Shown piece by piece: positions 43,395 through 51,710 of a stretch of DNA of 64,000 nucleotides. The DNA is taken from the NCBI RefSeq assembly GCF_036924715.1, contig NZ_JAZHSB010000001.1, positions 4,579,001 through 4,643,000 of the forward strand. The letters are read 5' to 3'. This stretch comes from Bradyrhizobium sp. AZCC 1721 (GTDB taxonomy: Bacteria > Pseudomonadota > Alphaproteobacteria > Rhizobiales > Xanthobacteraceae). Position numbers and translations under genes: made by a program. Numbering within the stretch: position 1 is the first letter of the stretch; every line of letters starts with the position of its first letter. A model generated the notes under the pieces. The model did not search any database. It was not told the origin of the DNA and saw only the letters and a program-made list of their open reading frames with translations.

Positions 43395-45908
43395 ATGCAG
43401 GGACTGTTGAACTTCAGCGGACGCGGGTTCCTCCCGGTCATCAGGCAGACAGAGGCAGCGGAATGCGGGTTGGCATGCCTTGCCATGGTAGCGTTCTATC
43501 ATGGCCATCGAACTGACATGAATAGCCTGCGGCGGCGGTACGCAGTCTCGCTGAAGGGTGTCACTCTCCGCGACCTCATGGAGATAGCGGCTCACCTGGG
43601 CCTCGCGTGCCGGCCGCTGCGAATCGAGGTTGACCATCTGTGCCAACTGCGTCTCCCGGCTATCCTGCACTGGGACATGGATCATTTCGTTGTCCTGAAG
43701 GCGTGCAAGAAACACGGAATCGTGGTTCACGATCCGGCCGCCGGCGAGAAATGGTTCCCCATCACGGAAGCATCGAGACATCTCACCGGAGTCGTACTTG
43801 AACTCTCACCCACCGAAGAGTTCTGCCGCACAGACCAGAGAGTGCGACTACCGTTCTCAGCATTCTGGAGCGGAATGAGGGGAAACTCTCATGTCTTAAC
43901 GCAGATATTGGTTCTCTCGGTGGTCATCGAGATCCTTATCCTCGCCGCTCCCTTCTACATGCAGCTCACGGTTGACGAGGTCATCGCCAGAGGCGACGTC
44001 GATCTTCTGCTCGTACTCGGGCTTGGATTCGCGCTACTCGTCCTGATCAAAGTCGCGTCGACCGCGACCCGCTCGTTCATTGTTCTTCTTCTGCAGAATA
44101 CGCTGAGCTTTCAGATCGGTGCCCGGCTGTTTCATCATCTGGTGCGTTTGCCTCTCTCATTTTTCGAAAAGCGGCACATCGGCGACATCCTGTCGCGCTT
44201 TGGCTCGATCGAGCCCATCCGCAACATGCTCGCGGAGGGACTGATCACTGGCTTGATTGACGGTCTCATGTCCGTGTTGATGCTGGCGTTGATGTTCGCA
44301 TACAGCGTCCAGCTCGGATTTATCGTCCTGTTCGCGTTCGCGCTGTACGCCGCTTTGCGACTCGCTCTCTTCAGGATCTTCCGACAACGGAGCGAAGCGG
44401 CCATTCACAGCAAGGCACAGGAAGACTCCACCTTCATCGAAACCGTGCGGGCGGTGCAGAGCCTGAAGCTCCTCAACCGAGAGAACGAGCGGGAGAGCCA
44501 GTGGCTGAACCGCTATGCTGAGTACGTAAATGCCAACGTGCGGCTAGGCCGGGCGAGAATCAGCTTCAAAGCCATCAACGACACGATATACGGCCTGGAG
44601 AACGTAATCACAATCTACCTTGCCGCTCGCCTCGCACTAGACAACCTTATCACGGTTGGCATGATATTCGCGTTCGTCAGCTACAAGCTGCAGTTTGCCG
44701 AACGGACGGCGCTGCTAATCGAGAAGCTGGTGGACCTGCGCATTCTCGGACTGCACCTGGAGCGCCTCGCCGATATTGCGCTCACCCCCCTAGAGCGGGG
44801 GCACGACCAGGATTTGTCGTATGTGCGACCGATCCGCGGCTCGATCGAGCTGCGCAACGTGTGCTTCCGCTATGCAGAAGCAGAGCCTCTGATTCTCAAC
44901 AACGTCAATCTGTGCGTTGCGCCGGGACAATTCGTGACGATCATGGGACCTTCCGGCTGCGGCAAGACAACTCTAGTCAAGATTATGCTTGGGCTGCTCG
45001 AGCCAACGAGCGGAGAAGTCCTGATAGACGGCCTTCCGCTAGGCCAGATCGGACCGCGCGTTTATCGCGAACACATTGGCGCGGTGATGCAGGAGGATCA
45101 ATTGCTGTCAGGATCTATTGCCGACAACATCTGCTTTTTTGAGACGACATTCGATCGGCAATGGATGATCGAGTGTGCGCAGATTGCCGGCATCCACGAC
45201 GATATCATGGCAATGCCGATGAGCTACAATAGCCTCATCGGTGACATGGGAAGCTCATTATCCAGCGGGCAGAAACAGCGAGTACTGCTTGCGCGCGCGC
45301 TCTATCGCCGACCAAAGATCCTGTTTCTGGACGAGGGCACGGCACATCTGGACACCGAAAAGGAAAAAGAAATCAATGCCAATCTCCAGCATTTAAATAT
45401 GACTCGTGTGAGTATAGCACACCGACCTGAAATCGCCCACGGAGCGGACATGATCATCCGTCTTTCCACGGCGGCAGGGCCGTTTCAGGTCGGAGTCTCA
45501 GGTAGCAGACCAGCAGCGGCGCCTGCGCGCGATGCTGGCCACACCGGATTTGCCGCCGAAGGTGCGAAATCGACCAAGCTCGCGCAGGGCCACGACAACT
45601 GCTCCGATGACGGCCGCAAAGGCGACTATTCGAAGAAGGCCGGGAAGTTCGACTACTCGAAAGACGGCAAGGGTGAGTGCTCCAAGCACGATGGTGGCTG
45701 GAAGGACGCCAAGAACGATGACGGCCAGCCGCAGAAGGATTACTGCGGCCCGAAGCCATCCGACGGTTGCGGCAAGGGCGACATGGATCGTAACCCGGGT
45801 GAAGCGCTGGCCAAGTTCGACTTCTCACATGGTGATTTCGGCTCGCGTGGTCCGGATCATTCGGGTGATATGCAGGGCTCGGCGCGTCGAGATGGGGGTC
45901 GTTCGTAG
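43395..45908 (+). CDS. C39 peptidase ABC transporter with unusual C-terminal extension, 837 aa
   Basis: The N-terminal C39 domain has oxyanion Gln18, catalytic Cys24 (QTEAAECGLACLAMV), His97 (WDMDHFVVL) and Asp113 (VHDPAAG), so it should cut double-glycine leaders. Six membrane helices (about 160-440) and an ATPase domain follow, with Walker A GPSGCGKTT, signature LSSGQKQR, Walker B ILFLDEGTAHLD and H-loop SIAHRPE. Relatives end soon after this point, near residue 705. Here 130 extra residues follow: a Lys/Asp-rich run (KGDYSKKAGKFDYSKDGKGE) and a domain 53/65 identical to the core of the protein at 38881-39360, ending GSARRDGGRS. This extension is either a gene fusion or a rearrangement scar. 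Confidence 0.88.
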   Translation: MQGLLNFSGRGFLPVIRQTEAAECGLACLAMVAFYHGHRTDMNSLRRRYAVSLKGVTLRDLMEIAAHLGLACRPLRIEVDHLCQLRLPAILHWDMDHFVVLKACKKHGIVVHDPAAGEKWFPITEASRHLTGVVLELSPTEEFCRTDQRVRLPFSAFWSGMRGNSHVLTQILVLSVVIEILILAAPFYMQLTVDEVIARGDVDLLLVLGLGFALLVLIKVASTATRSFIVLLLQNTLSFQIGARLFHHLVRLPLSFFEKRHIGDILSRFGSIEPIRNMLAEGLITGLIDGLMSVLMLALMFAYSVQLGFIVLFAFALYAALRLALFRIFRQRSEAAIHSKAQEDSTFIETVRAVQSLKLLNRENERESQWLNRYAEYVNANVRLGRARISFKAINDTIYGLENVITIYLAARLALDNLITVGMIFAFVSYKLQFAERTALLIEKLVDLRILGLHLERLADIALTPLERGHDQDLSYVRPIRGSIELRNVCFRYAEAEPLILNNVNLCVAPGQFVTIMGPSGCGKTTLVKIMLGLLEPTSGEVLIDGLPLGQIGPRVYREHIGAVMQEDQLLSGSIADNICFFETTFDRQWMIECAQIAGIHDDIMAMPMSYNSLIGDMGSSLSSGQKQRVLLARALYRRPKILFLDEGTAHLDTEKEKEINANLQHLNMTRVSIAHRPEIAHGADMIIRLSTAAGPFQVGVSGSRPAAAPARDAGHTGFAAEGAKSTKLAQGHDNCSDDGRKGDYSKKAGKFDYSKDGKGECSKHDGGWKDAKNDDGQPQKDYCGPKPSDGCGKGDMDRNPGEALAKFDFSHGDFGSRGPDHSGDMQGSARRDGGRS

Positions 45909-45932
45909 GAATTTCCTGCGTGCTGCGCATGG

Positions 45933-45990
45933 CCAAATCTCCGCGACGGTGCATCCAGATTGTCGCCTTCCGACCAGAAGTAACATGGCA
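45933..45990 (+). promoter_or_regulatory. Conserved TGCATCC element, copy D
   Basis: CCAAATCT, spacer, TGCATCC (45950-45956), 14 bases, CGACCA, GAAGTAACATGGCAG. It begins 25 bases after the transporter stop. A 30-codon frame opens at the ATG at 45986 (MAAATASWRAGGWKQRW) and stops at 46077, before the gene at 46103. In copies A and D this same ATG-containing context follows the element, so the ATG may be part of the element rather than a real start. Confidence 0.55.
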
Positions 45991-46102
45991 GCCGCTACAG
46001 CAAGCTGGCGCGCCGGGGGCTGGAAGCAACGGTGGACGCCCAACCGCATACCCTGCGCGAAAGGCAGCTCTGCGTGAGTTTCTCCGTTTTGAGGGTGAAC
46101 CG

Positions 46103-46465
46103 ATGGACGTGCATGAAGAGGCAATCGATGATCTAATCGGCGAAGGGCTCGTCGTCATAGATGGACGCAATGAGAAGGTCTCTTATTGGCTCACCGTTTC
46201 TCCTGAGGCCGGTCCCGTAGTTGCTGAGGGCTCAATCACGGGACCGGAACGGCTCATGAGAAGTGTTAGGAAGGCGAAAAGGGTCAAGCTTGCGCTGGGC
46301 GACGGGCCGGTTGTCACCCTCAAATGCCAAGGCGGCTCAGGCGACGTACAATGGGTTAAGGCTTTGATGGCCGAAAATCACAAGACTAATGTCGACTCAC
46401 GGCGTACATCGCGGTTGCCGAGGGCAACTCCTCCAGTGCGTATCATCTGTACGCGGACCGGCTGA
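46103..46465 (+). CDS. Hypothetical protein, 120 aa, paralogue of 40971-41300
   Basis: The protein begins MDVHEEAIDDLIGEGLVVID and shares GPVVAEGSITGPERLMR, VVTLKCQGG and VQWVKAL with the protein at 40971. Its C-terminus is longer and basic (SRRTSRLPRATPPVRIICTR), unlike the paralogue, and may have been extended by a change of frame. The frame is open upstream to 45920, but GAGGG before the ATG at 46103 and the paralogue both support this start. It closes the peptide-export island on the right. Confidence 0.65.
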   Translation: MDVHEEAIDDLIGEGLVVIDGRNEKVSYWLTVSPEAGPVVAEGSITGPERLMRSVRKAKRVKLALGDGPVVTLKCQGGSGDVQWVKALMAENHKTNVDSRRTSRLPRATPPVRIICTRTG

Positions 46466-46522
46466 GGCAAGGTAGATGATGCTGGCGAGATCGAGATTGG
46501 CGTGCGGCTGGGATTTGGCCCA

Positions 46523-46807
46523 TTACTGAAATGCGCCAACAGTATCGTCGCTCGATAACACCATCAGGTGATTGCCATCGGTAAAGATCACCACGCTGGC
46601 GTAACGCCTTATCCGCTTGCCATCTTCCTCGCTTGTGAAGCGATATGGCAGTTGCTCTCCAGCCGGACAGCGATAGGCGTCCTCCTCCGGCAAATAGACA
46701 AAGTCCTGCTTGCCGAAGCGCCCACCCTTCTGAACATCGGTCAACTTGGCCTTTGCGGCCTCCAGGGCGACACGGGCGTCATCGAGTTGCTTCGTGATCT
46801 TGCTCAT
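46523..46807 (-). pseudogene. Chimeric frame containing an IS1182 transposase fragment
   Basis: Residues 28-70 (GGRFGKQDFVYLPEEDAYRC; PAGEQLPYRFTSEEDGKRIR) match the middle of IS1182-type transposases. They are preceded by an unrelated coiled-coil start (MSKITKQLDDARVALEAAKA) and followed by unrelated sequence (ASVVIFTDGNHLMVLSSDDT). The IS-derived part spans about 46598-46726. The host frame may have been a small gene interrupted by IS debris. It is not functional as a transposase. Confidence 0.6.
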
Positions 46808-46867
46808 CGGTAAGTTCGTCCTTGGGTGGGAGGCGGGAGATAAAGCCCGAGCGAGTTGGCGGCGAGG

Positions 46868-47221
46868 CTACGCCGGAGACGTCCCACCGACGTCCCGCTG
46901 CGGCTGTTTCACGTCCCATAGCGTCCCATTCGGCCGCAGAAACGCAGCAAACCGGCTGCGCGAGATCCGGTACTCTGCTTCGTCACCATCGAAGTAGGCG
47001 AATCCATCGGCGTTGCTGATTGGGTGAGCACGGCAGAGGCGATGCAACGTTGACTTCGGAATGGCGAACTCGTGGATCACATCGCCCGGCCTCATAAGGT
47101 CGCCGGGGAGACCATCGTCGCCTTGCGCCGGCGCGCGTTCCGACGGCAGCGAGTCCCGTATAGCTTTGACCGCTGCCTCGATAACATCAAGTCGCGCGGC
47201 GATTTCGGCAGCGTCGGTCAT
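46868..47221 (-). CDS. Phage-like hypothetical protein, 117 aa
   Basis: It starts at the ATG overlapping the stop of the upstream gene (ATGA, 47218-47221). The N-terminus is helical (MTDAAEIAARLDVIEAAVKA). The C-terminal part (FAIPKSTLHRLCRAHPISNA; EAEYRISRSRFAAFLR) resembles an excisionase/MerR-like helix-turn-helix that reads a DNA site. The longer frame to 47419 overlaps its neighbour and is rejected. Probably a DNA-binding accessory protein of the integrated element. Confidence 0.6.
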   Translation of the reverse strand: MTDAAEIAARLDVIEAAVKAIRDSLPSERAPAQGDDGLPGDLMRPGDVIHEFAIPKSTLHRLCRAHPISNADGFAYFDGDEAEYRISRSRFAAFLRPNGTLWDVKQPQRDVGGTSPA

Positions 47222-47535
47222 CGTTGGCCCACCCCGGGTTTGGCTAGCTCGAATAATTTGTGACCACGCCGCGCGCCCATGCGACGCGCCTTGCCGACAA
47301 ATGCGACCTTGCCGGAGGACACCAAACGCCGGAGCGCTCTCCGGGTTGCGACAACTTCGGCATTGGTCGGTATGCGCCAGCCCGGCCGAATCATGGGCCG
47401 CCGAAAGCAATAAGCGCACGATGCGAGCTCGCGGGCTGTGAGGCAGGGACGCTGGTCTAGAATGTGAAGGATCGCCCGCCGCAGCGCCTTGGGGCGGAAC
47501 GCGAAACCCCTAGTCAGCCGAAAGTACGATGCCAT
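47218..47535 (-). CDS. Phage-like winged-helix protein, 105 aa
   Basis: Starting at MASYFRLTRGFAFRPKALRR (47535, with AGGAAA upstream), the protein is basic. It shows a winged-helix pattern: AILHILDQRPCLTARELASC, VVATRRALRRLVSSGKVAFV and GKARRMGARRGHKLF. The frame stays open to 47862, where MHEHETYTTHSN follows GAGGAGAG, so a 214-residue version is possible. The added part has chance-like composition. It is coupled by ATGA overlap to the downstream gene. Likely a DNA-binding protein of a prophage or integrative element. Confidence 0.55.
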   Translation of the reverse strand: MASYFRLTRGFAFRPKALRRAILHILDQRPCLTARELASCAYCFRRPMIRPGWRIPTNAEVVATRRALRRLVSSGKVAFVGKARRMGARRGHKLFELAKPGVGQR

Positions 47536-48507
47536 AGGAATATTTCCTGACAACGAAACCGCGATTTTGAGCGGCCCAAATATAGTGAACACGGGCAAGG
47601 CTCGGCCTCGCGGTGCGTATCCCTCCATACCGGTCCCTTGGAAATTTCGGCGGTTGATGGCTGATTGACGGGCTTGCCGTGCCCTGGCGCGCCCGATCGA
47701 TCTCGACCGCAAGAACAGCGGCCAGGCGGCCGTGCGCGCATGAGTGGCGACTGTAGACGGTCGATTGCTGGCGATTACGGACGTGCTGGTGCGGCTTTGC
47801 TTCCTGCTCGGTGTCAGGCCCGCTCGATTGCTGTGTGTCGTGTACGTCTCGTGTTCGTGCATCTCTCCTCACTCGTAACCTTAGAGGCATAGCTTCGCCC
47901 CTTTCATCCCTTGAGAATGGTAGAGCCCTCTACCCTCAAGACCGCCGACCAGGCGGAAGCTTCAAAGCGAAGCCCGATTACTCAGTGTCCTTTCCCGGCG
48001 TTGCCGGCACGACGTTGTCCCCGTCGTGATCCCTGAGCGCTTTCTTCGGCACGCTCGGTCTTGTTCTCGCCGCGCGGTCGGAGGTCATCCCGATTGACAC
48101 GCGGCGGAGCCTTTTCACCGTCCCCGGGGTTGCCGGGTTCCTCATTGGTCGCGGGTGTTATGGGTCACACTTGCCCGCACTACTTTGTTTCCGGTCGCGC
48201 GACGGCGTTTAGCGTCCGGCTCGCTGCCGCTAATTGAGCGCGCGGCGCGCTGCGGTCATTCATCTGCGGGCGTGGGGTCCCCACGTTTCCGGCGACGAGA
48301 TCATGGCCGATCTCGACTCGTCGCTATTGTCGCGACGATCGATCCGTGTTCGTTTGATTGCGGCGGGAGCCACCGAGCAGACCCGCGATCTCGCGCACTA
48401 GGTCGACCGAACGCGCGTGTTCGATCAGCGCAAGCGGTCGCTCATGACGGCGCCCTGCTCGGAATTTGCTTGCAAAAAGCGATACGCTGGCGTATCCATA
48501 CTGTTAC
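47536..48507. other. Gap in the phage-like block
   Basis: No gene can be called firmly. On the minus strand a frame at about 48160-47990 reads NEEPGNPGDGEKAPPRVNRD and then DLRPRGENKTERAEES, which is charged and protein-like but lacks a clear start. The ATG at 47862 with GAGGAGAG upstream is the strongest start signal in the gap. Confidence 0.3.
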
Positions 48508-48702
48508 TCATTGGTTGCGGTGCTGGTCACACCCGAACGACGCCTCCGGTTTTTCCGGAGGCGTTTTTCGTTTGTGGAGTGACCTATGGTTGGCCATGGC
48601 GACGGCCTCGGCGAATGATCGCGCCTCAAATGGCCCCAGCGGCTCAGCCAGCCCGACCTCGAATAGGCCGTCGTCACGCTCGAAAACTTGCGCGGAGCTC
48701 AT
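48508..48702 (-). CDS. Small phage-like protein, 64 aa
   Basis: The ATG at 48702 overlaps the stop of the upstream gene (ATGA). The sequence MSSAQVFERDDGLFEVGLAE ... GPFEARSFAEAVAMANHRS looks like a small two-layer protein whose helix would pack on a beta hairpin. Small proteins of this kind follow the 287-residue gene in rhizobial prophage-like regions, as far as I recall. The C-terminal codons contain a perfect hairpin (see 48541-48573). Confidence 0.55.
   Translation of the reverse strand: MSSAQVFERDDGLFEVGLAEPLGPFEARSFAEAVAMANHRSLHKRKTPPEKPEASFGCDQHRNQ
48541..48573 (+). terminator. Plus-strand terminator-like hairpin inside a minus-strand gene
   Basis: CGCCTCCGG-TTTTT-CCGGAGGCG (48541-48563) followed by TTTTTCGTTT is a textbook rho-independent terminator on the plus strand. 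No plus-strand gene ends just before it, so it may end a small transcript or limit antisense transcription into the operon. Confidence 0.5.
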
Positions 48703-49562
48703 GCCGCACATCCATCGTTGTCGCGAAAATCGTGGTGATAAATCCCGCCACGCCTCTGCAGTTTTTCGTAGGCACGCTCGATGGCTCGCAAGCGGTACAA
48801 GCCGTCCAACACGACGGCAAGTTCCTGCCGGGCGGCCTTCGATCCGATTTGCTTCCAGAACTCTGGTAGGCCGATCTCGTCGATGCGATCGATAATGGGA
48901 TCGAGTGCGCACAGACCGACGCGCAGGGCGTTGGCGAGGCCTGCCACTTCGGCAGGACCAGGAGGATTGCTGCCGTCGCTCTGCGGGACATCAGCCTTTG
49001 ATGGCGGTTGGTAGTTTGGGTTTTTATTGGAGGAGCCAGCGCCGGTGCCGGCACGATGACCGCGCATCGCCGCTTCTGTAACGACCTGACGCAGAGCCGC
49101 CTTTGTCGGCTCCTCGCCCTGCGCCAGCCTTTCGTCGATGCTGCGGCGGACGATGCCAGGGTCGGCCGCCTCCGCGTCGCGGATGATGCGCGCTTCGTGA
49201 AGCTGGTCTGGCTTGATGCCTTCAAGTTTGGAGCTCTCAAACTTGAACTCGTCAGTCTTCCTATCGCCGCCGTGGCCGTTGATCTCGCCCCGCTCTTGCG
49301 CGGCGTCGTACTCATCCGCCAGTCGGTGCTTTGCTCCGGCTTCCAGTTCCAGCGCGTCTCCCTGCGCGCGGTGAGCGGCGGCGACCACCTCATCATGCGC
49401 TCCTTTCGCGGCGGCCATGCGTGCGGCCTTCTTCGCGATGTCATAGATGATGCTGGCCTCGTCCTTGGCTTCAAGGATCTCCGCGGCTGTCCGAGCATTG
49501 GCCAGCGCCTGTCGGGCGCGATCGATCAGTGCGGGGAGCGGTGTGGTGACGGCAATGTTCAT
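48699..49562 (-). CDS. Phage-like hypothetical protein, 287 aa
   Basis: Helical and charged from the N-terminus (ALIDRARQALANARTAAEIL), with KTDEFKFESSKLEGIKPDQL and ARIIRDAEAADPGIVRRSID in the middle. A C-terminal helical domain (AVVLDGLYRLRAIERAYEKL) follows. The middle resembles the HTH-containing stretch of ParB/DUF-type phage proteins that follow an excisionase-like gene. It is one base downstream of the excisionase-like gene and overlaps the next gene by ATGA, so it is central in a tight minus-strand operon. Function unknown. Confidence 0.6.
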   Translation of the reverse strand: MNIAVTTPLPALIDRARQALANARTAAEILEAKDEASIIYDIAKKAARMAAAKGAHDEVVAAAHRAQGDALELEAGAKHRLADEYDAAQERGEINGHGGDRKTDEFKFESSKLEGIKPDQLHEARIIRDAEAADPGIVRRSIDERLAQGEEPTKAALRQVVTEAAMRGHRAGTGAGSSNKNPNYQPPSKADVPQSDGSNPPGPAEVAGLANALRVGLCALDPIIDRIDEIGLPEFWKQIGSKAARQELAVVLDGLYRLRAIERAYEKLQRRGGIYHHDFRDNDGCAA

Positions 49563-49563
49563 G

Positions 49564-49770
49564 TCAGGACGCGCCGACCTGATCGAGCCCTAGCTGCCGG
49601 CGCAGCACCGCCGTCGGGACCTTCAGCCGACCGCCGATTCGGATCGTCGGAATGTCGCCCTTCGCTGCGGCGTTATAGGAGCCGTTGCGGCTAAGGCCGT
49701 AACAAATTCGGCCGACGTCGGGCACATCTGCGGTGACCCCGGAAAGCAGGTTCCTCAGCTCTTCGTTCAT
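49564..49770 (-). CDS. Excisionase-like helix-turn-helix protein, 68 aa
   Basis: The start at 49770 is MNEELRNLLSGVTADVPDVG. The rest reads ICYGLSRNGSYNAAAKGDIP and TIRIGGRLKVPTAVLRRQLG, the classic MerR/excisionase wing pattern (GxIP.....GR..VP...L). It heads the minus-strand operon of the integrated element and is divergent from a regulator-integrase pair, as expected for a directionality factor or early regulator. Confidence 0.75.
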   Translation of the reverse strand: MNEELRNLLSGVTADVPDVGRICYGLSRNGSYNAAAKGDIPTIRIGGRLKVPTAVLRRQLGLDQVGAS

Positions 49771-49885
49771 GGTTATTCCCTTGGAAAAGTGTTGGCCGAT
49801 GTACACCTCTTCACACCTAGGTGGAGATTTTTGATTCGCAATGGATTATTGGTGTACAACGTCCAATATTTTGGTACTGTTTCCC
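49771..49885. promoter_or_regulatory. Divergent control region of the integrated element
   Basis: This 115-base gap separates the excisionase-like operon from the divergent gene at 49886. It contains TGTAC twice (near 49799 and 49853) and GGTACTG near 49872, possible operator half-sites. Its local AT content is higher than its flanks. Confidence 0.35.
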
Positions 49886-50479
49886 ATGTCCAGCTTGAAG
49901 ACGTATCTCCACGGGATCGCCCCGATCATCGGCCTCACCCCTGGCGCGCTGTACGAACGGCAGCGCTCGCTGGTGAAACTCGGCCTATTGACGCCCGCCC
50001 CGGGACGAGGCCCGGGAAGCGGAGTTCTCCTCACCCCAGAGAACGCCGCCGCGGTCATCATTAGTGCTCTGGCGGCGGAGGGGCTGAGCGATGTGGACGC
50101 GCGTGTCGTCGCGCTTTGCGAGGCGCGGTACGGTGGCACTCTCTCGAGGGGTGTACATAGAGCGCATTGGGGAGCGGCTGGGAAGCCGACATTCCGTTCC
50201 GAAGTTGCCAGCGTTCTCTCTGGCCAGAACATTCGCTCTGGGCCCGCTTACCGATACTCTGAATATCACGGCATCCGCGTTTCTCGCTGTTGGCGCGGCC
50301 AAATCATGCGCGGCCATGGCCCGGTCGCGATCGATTTTTTTGTCGATGGGTACGATCGCCAGGTTTCATGTCGCCAGATTAGCGTCACGGCCGAAATCGA
50401 GACTGAGATGCTTCATTATCTGGTTGCCTACACCCAAGACGCGCTTAGCCAAACCACCGAGCTTGACGAAGAGGGCTAG
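49886..50479 (+). CDS. Probable DNA-binding regulator of the integrated element, 197 aa
   Basis: Starting at MSSLKTYLHGIAPIIGLTPG (49886), the N-terminal 45 residues look like a helix-turn-helix (IAPIIGLTPGALYERQRSLV KLGLLTPAPG). The middle (ALAAEGLSDVDARVVALCEA) and C-terminus are helical. It ends two bases before the integrase ATG, so the two form an operon. It may be the repressor of the divergent excisionase operon or an integration partner. Confidence 0.5.
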   Translation: MSSLKTYLHGIAPIIGLTPGALYERQRSLVKLGLLTPAPGRGPGSGVLLTPENAAAVIISALAAEGLSDVDARVVALCEARYGGTLSRGVHRAHWGAAGKPTFRSEVASVLSGQNIRSGPAYRYSEYHGIRVSRCWRGQIMRGHGPVAIDFFVDGYDRQVSCRQISVTAEIETEMLHYLVAYTQDALSQTTELDEEG

Positions 50480-50481
50480 CA

Positions 50482-51648
50482 ATGAAGCGATCACACGGCG
50501 ACGGCAGCGTTCAGAGGCGCGGCGAAAATTCTTGGCGGCTGCGCTATTACGTCGGCGACGTCAGGCACTCCCTCACCTTCCGCGGCACGCGAAAAGAAGC
50601 GGCAGACAAACTTCGCGGTCTGCTGGCGGATGCAGGCAAAGGCGTGCACGTTGCCGCCGACAAGAAGACATTGTCGCAATGGGCCGACGATTGGATTGCG
50701 CTCAAGACGGCAGAACGCCAGCACAAGACGGTGGCGCGCTATGAGGACTTGCTCAAGAAGCATGTGCTGCCGAGATTGGGCGAGCGGCCGCTACAGCAAA
50801 TAAAGCCGATCGAAATCCAGAAGCTGTATGCCGAGATGACTGCGCTGGCGCCTCGCACCCGACATCACGTCGCGACCGTGCTCAAGGCTTGCCTGCAGGC
50901 GGCCGTTGATATTGGCAAGCTGCTTCAGGCTAGCCCGGCAGCCGCGATCAAGAAGCCATCGGCCGGCGACTCCGATATCGGCCAGGCGCTCGAGCAAGAG
51001 AAGATCACGGCATTGGTCGAGGGCTTTCGCGGGTCCACGCTTTTCGATTTTACGTTCTTGATGGCGTTCACGGGCATGCGCCGCGGTGAATCGCTGGCGC
51101 TGCGCTGGTCCAACTTCAATCCGACCGCAAAGACGCTGCGCATTGAGCGCGCCCTGGAATACACAAAGAAGCACGGGCTTCAATTCAAGGAGCCGAAATC
51201 GGAGCGCGGCAAGCGCACGATCGTACTCGACGACACTCTCGTCGCGCTGCTGCTCAGCTTGCGGGCGCGCTTTCAGCGGTTGGTCGCTGGTGCACCCGAC
51301 GGCATCGAGGTTGACCTGAGCCTTGTGCGCATTCCGGATGACTGGCTGGTGTTCCCAACCCCGGATGGCCAGCCGAGCGAGCCCCGGCATCCTGACAGCG
51401 TCACGAAGCAGTTCACCAAGCGGGCTGAGAAGATCCTCGGATTCTCGATCCGCCTGCACGATCTTCGGGTATCGCACGGAACTTGGCTCCTCGATCAAGG
51501 GACGCCTGTGCACGTCGTGGCAAAAAGGCTGGGCCATGACCCTAGCGTTTTGCTCAAGGTCTACGCTAAGAGAACCCAAAAGGGCGACGAGTCGGCCGCC
51601 GAGAAGATCGGCCTTCTGACGAAGGGCTTGATCATTGGGCCAATTTAG
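50482..51648 (+). CDS. Tyrosine-family site-specific integrase, 388 aa
   Basis: The N-terminal arm-type DNA-binding region (GDGSVQRRGENSWRLRYYVG) and a SAM-like core-binding domain (TLSQWADDWIALKTAERQHK) precede the catalytic domain. Active-site residues are visible: Arg in FTGMRRGESLALRW (about 200), His and Arg in RLHDLRVSHG (about 326-329), His in KRLGHD and the Tyr nucleophile in LLKVYAKRT (about 361). All key residues are present, so it should be active. It lies 62 bases from tRNA-Thr, a common integration target. Confidence 0.92.
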   Translation: MKRSHGDGSVQRRGENSWRLRYYVGDVRHSLTFRGTRKEAADKLRGLLADAGKGVHVAADKKTLSQWADDWIALKTAERQHKTVARYEDLLKKHVLPRLGERPLQQIKPIEIQKLYAEMTALAPRTRHHVATVLKACLQAAVDIGKLLQASPAAAIKKPSAGDSDIGQALEQEKITALVEGFRGSTLFDFTFLMAFTGMRRGESLALRWSNFNPTAKTLRIERALEYTKKHGLQFKEPKSERGKRTIVLDDTLVALLLSLRARFQRLVAGAPDGIEVDLSLVRIPDDWLVFPTPDGQPSEPRHPDSVTKQFTKRAEKILGFSIRLHDLRVSHGTWLLDQGTPVHVVAKRLGHDPSVLLKVYAKRTQKGDESAAEKIGLLTKGLIIGPI

Positions 51649-51710
51649 GACCAAGGTTGCTGAAACGTTCGATCGTGAATATCAACAACCCCTTGATAAA
51701 CTAGATATTC

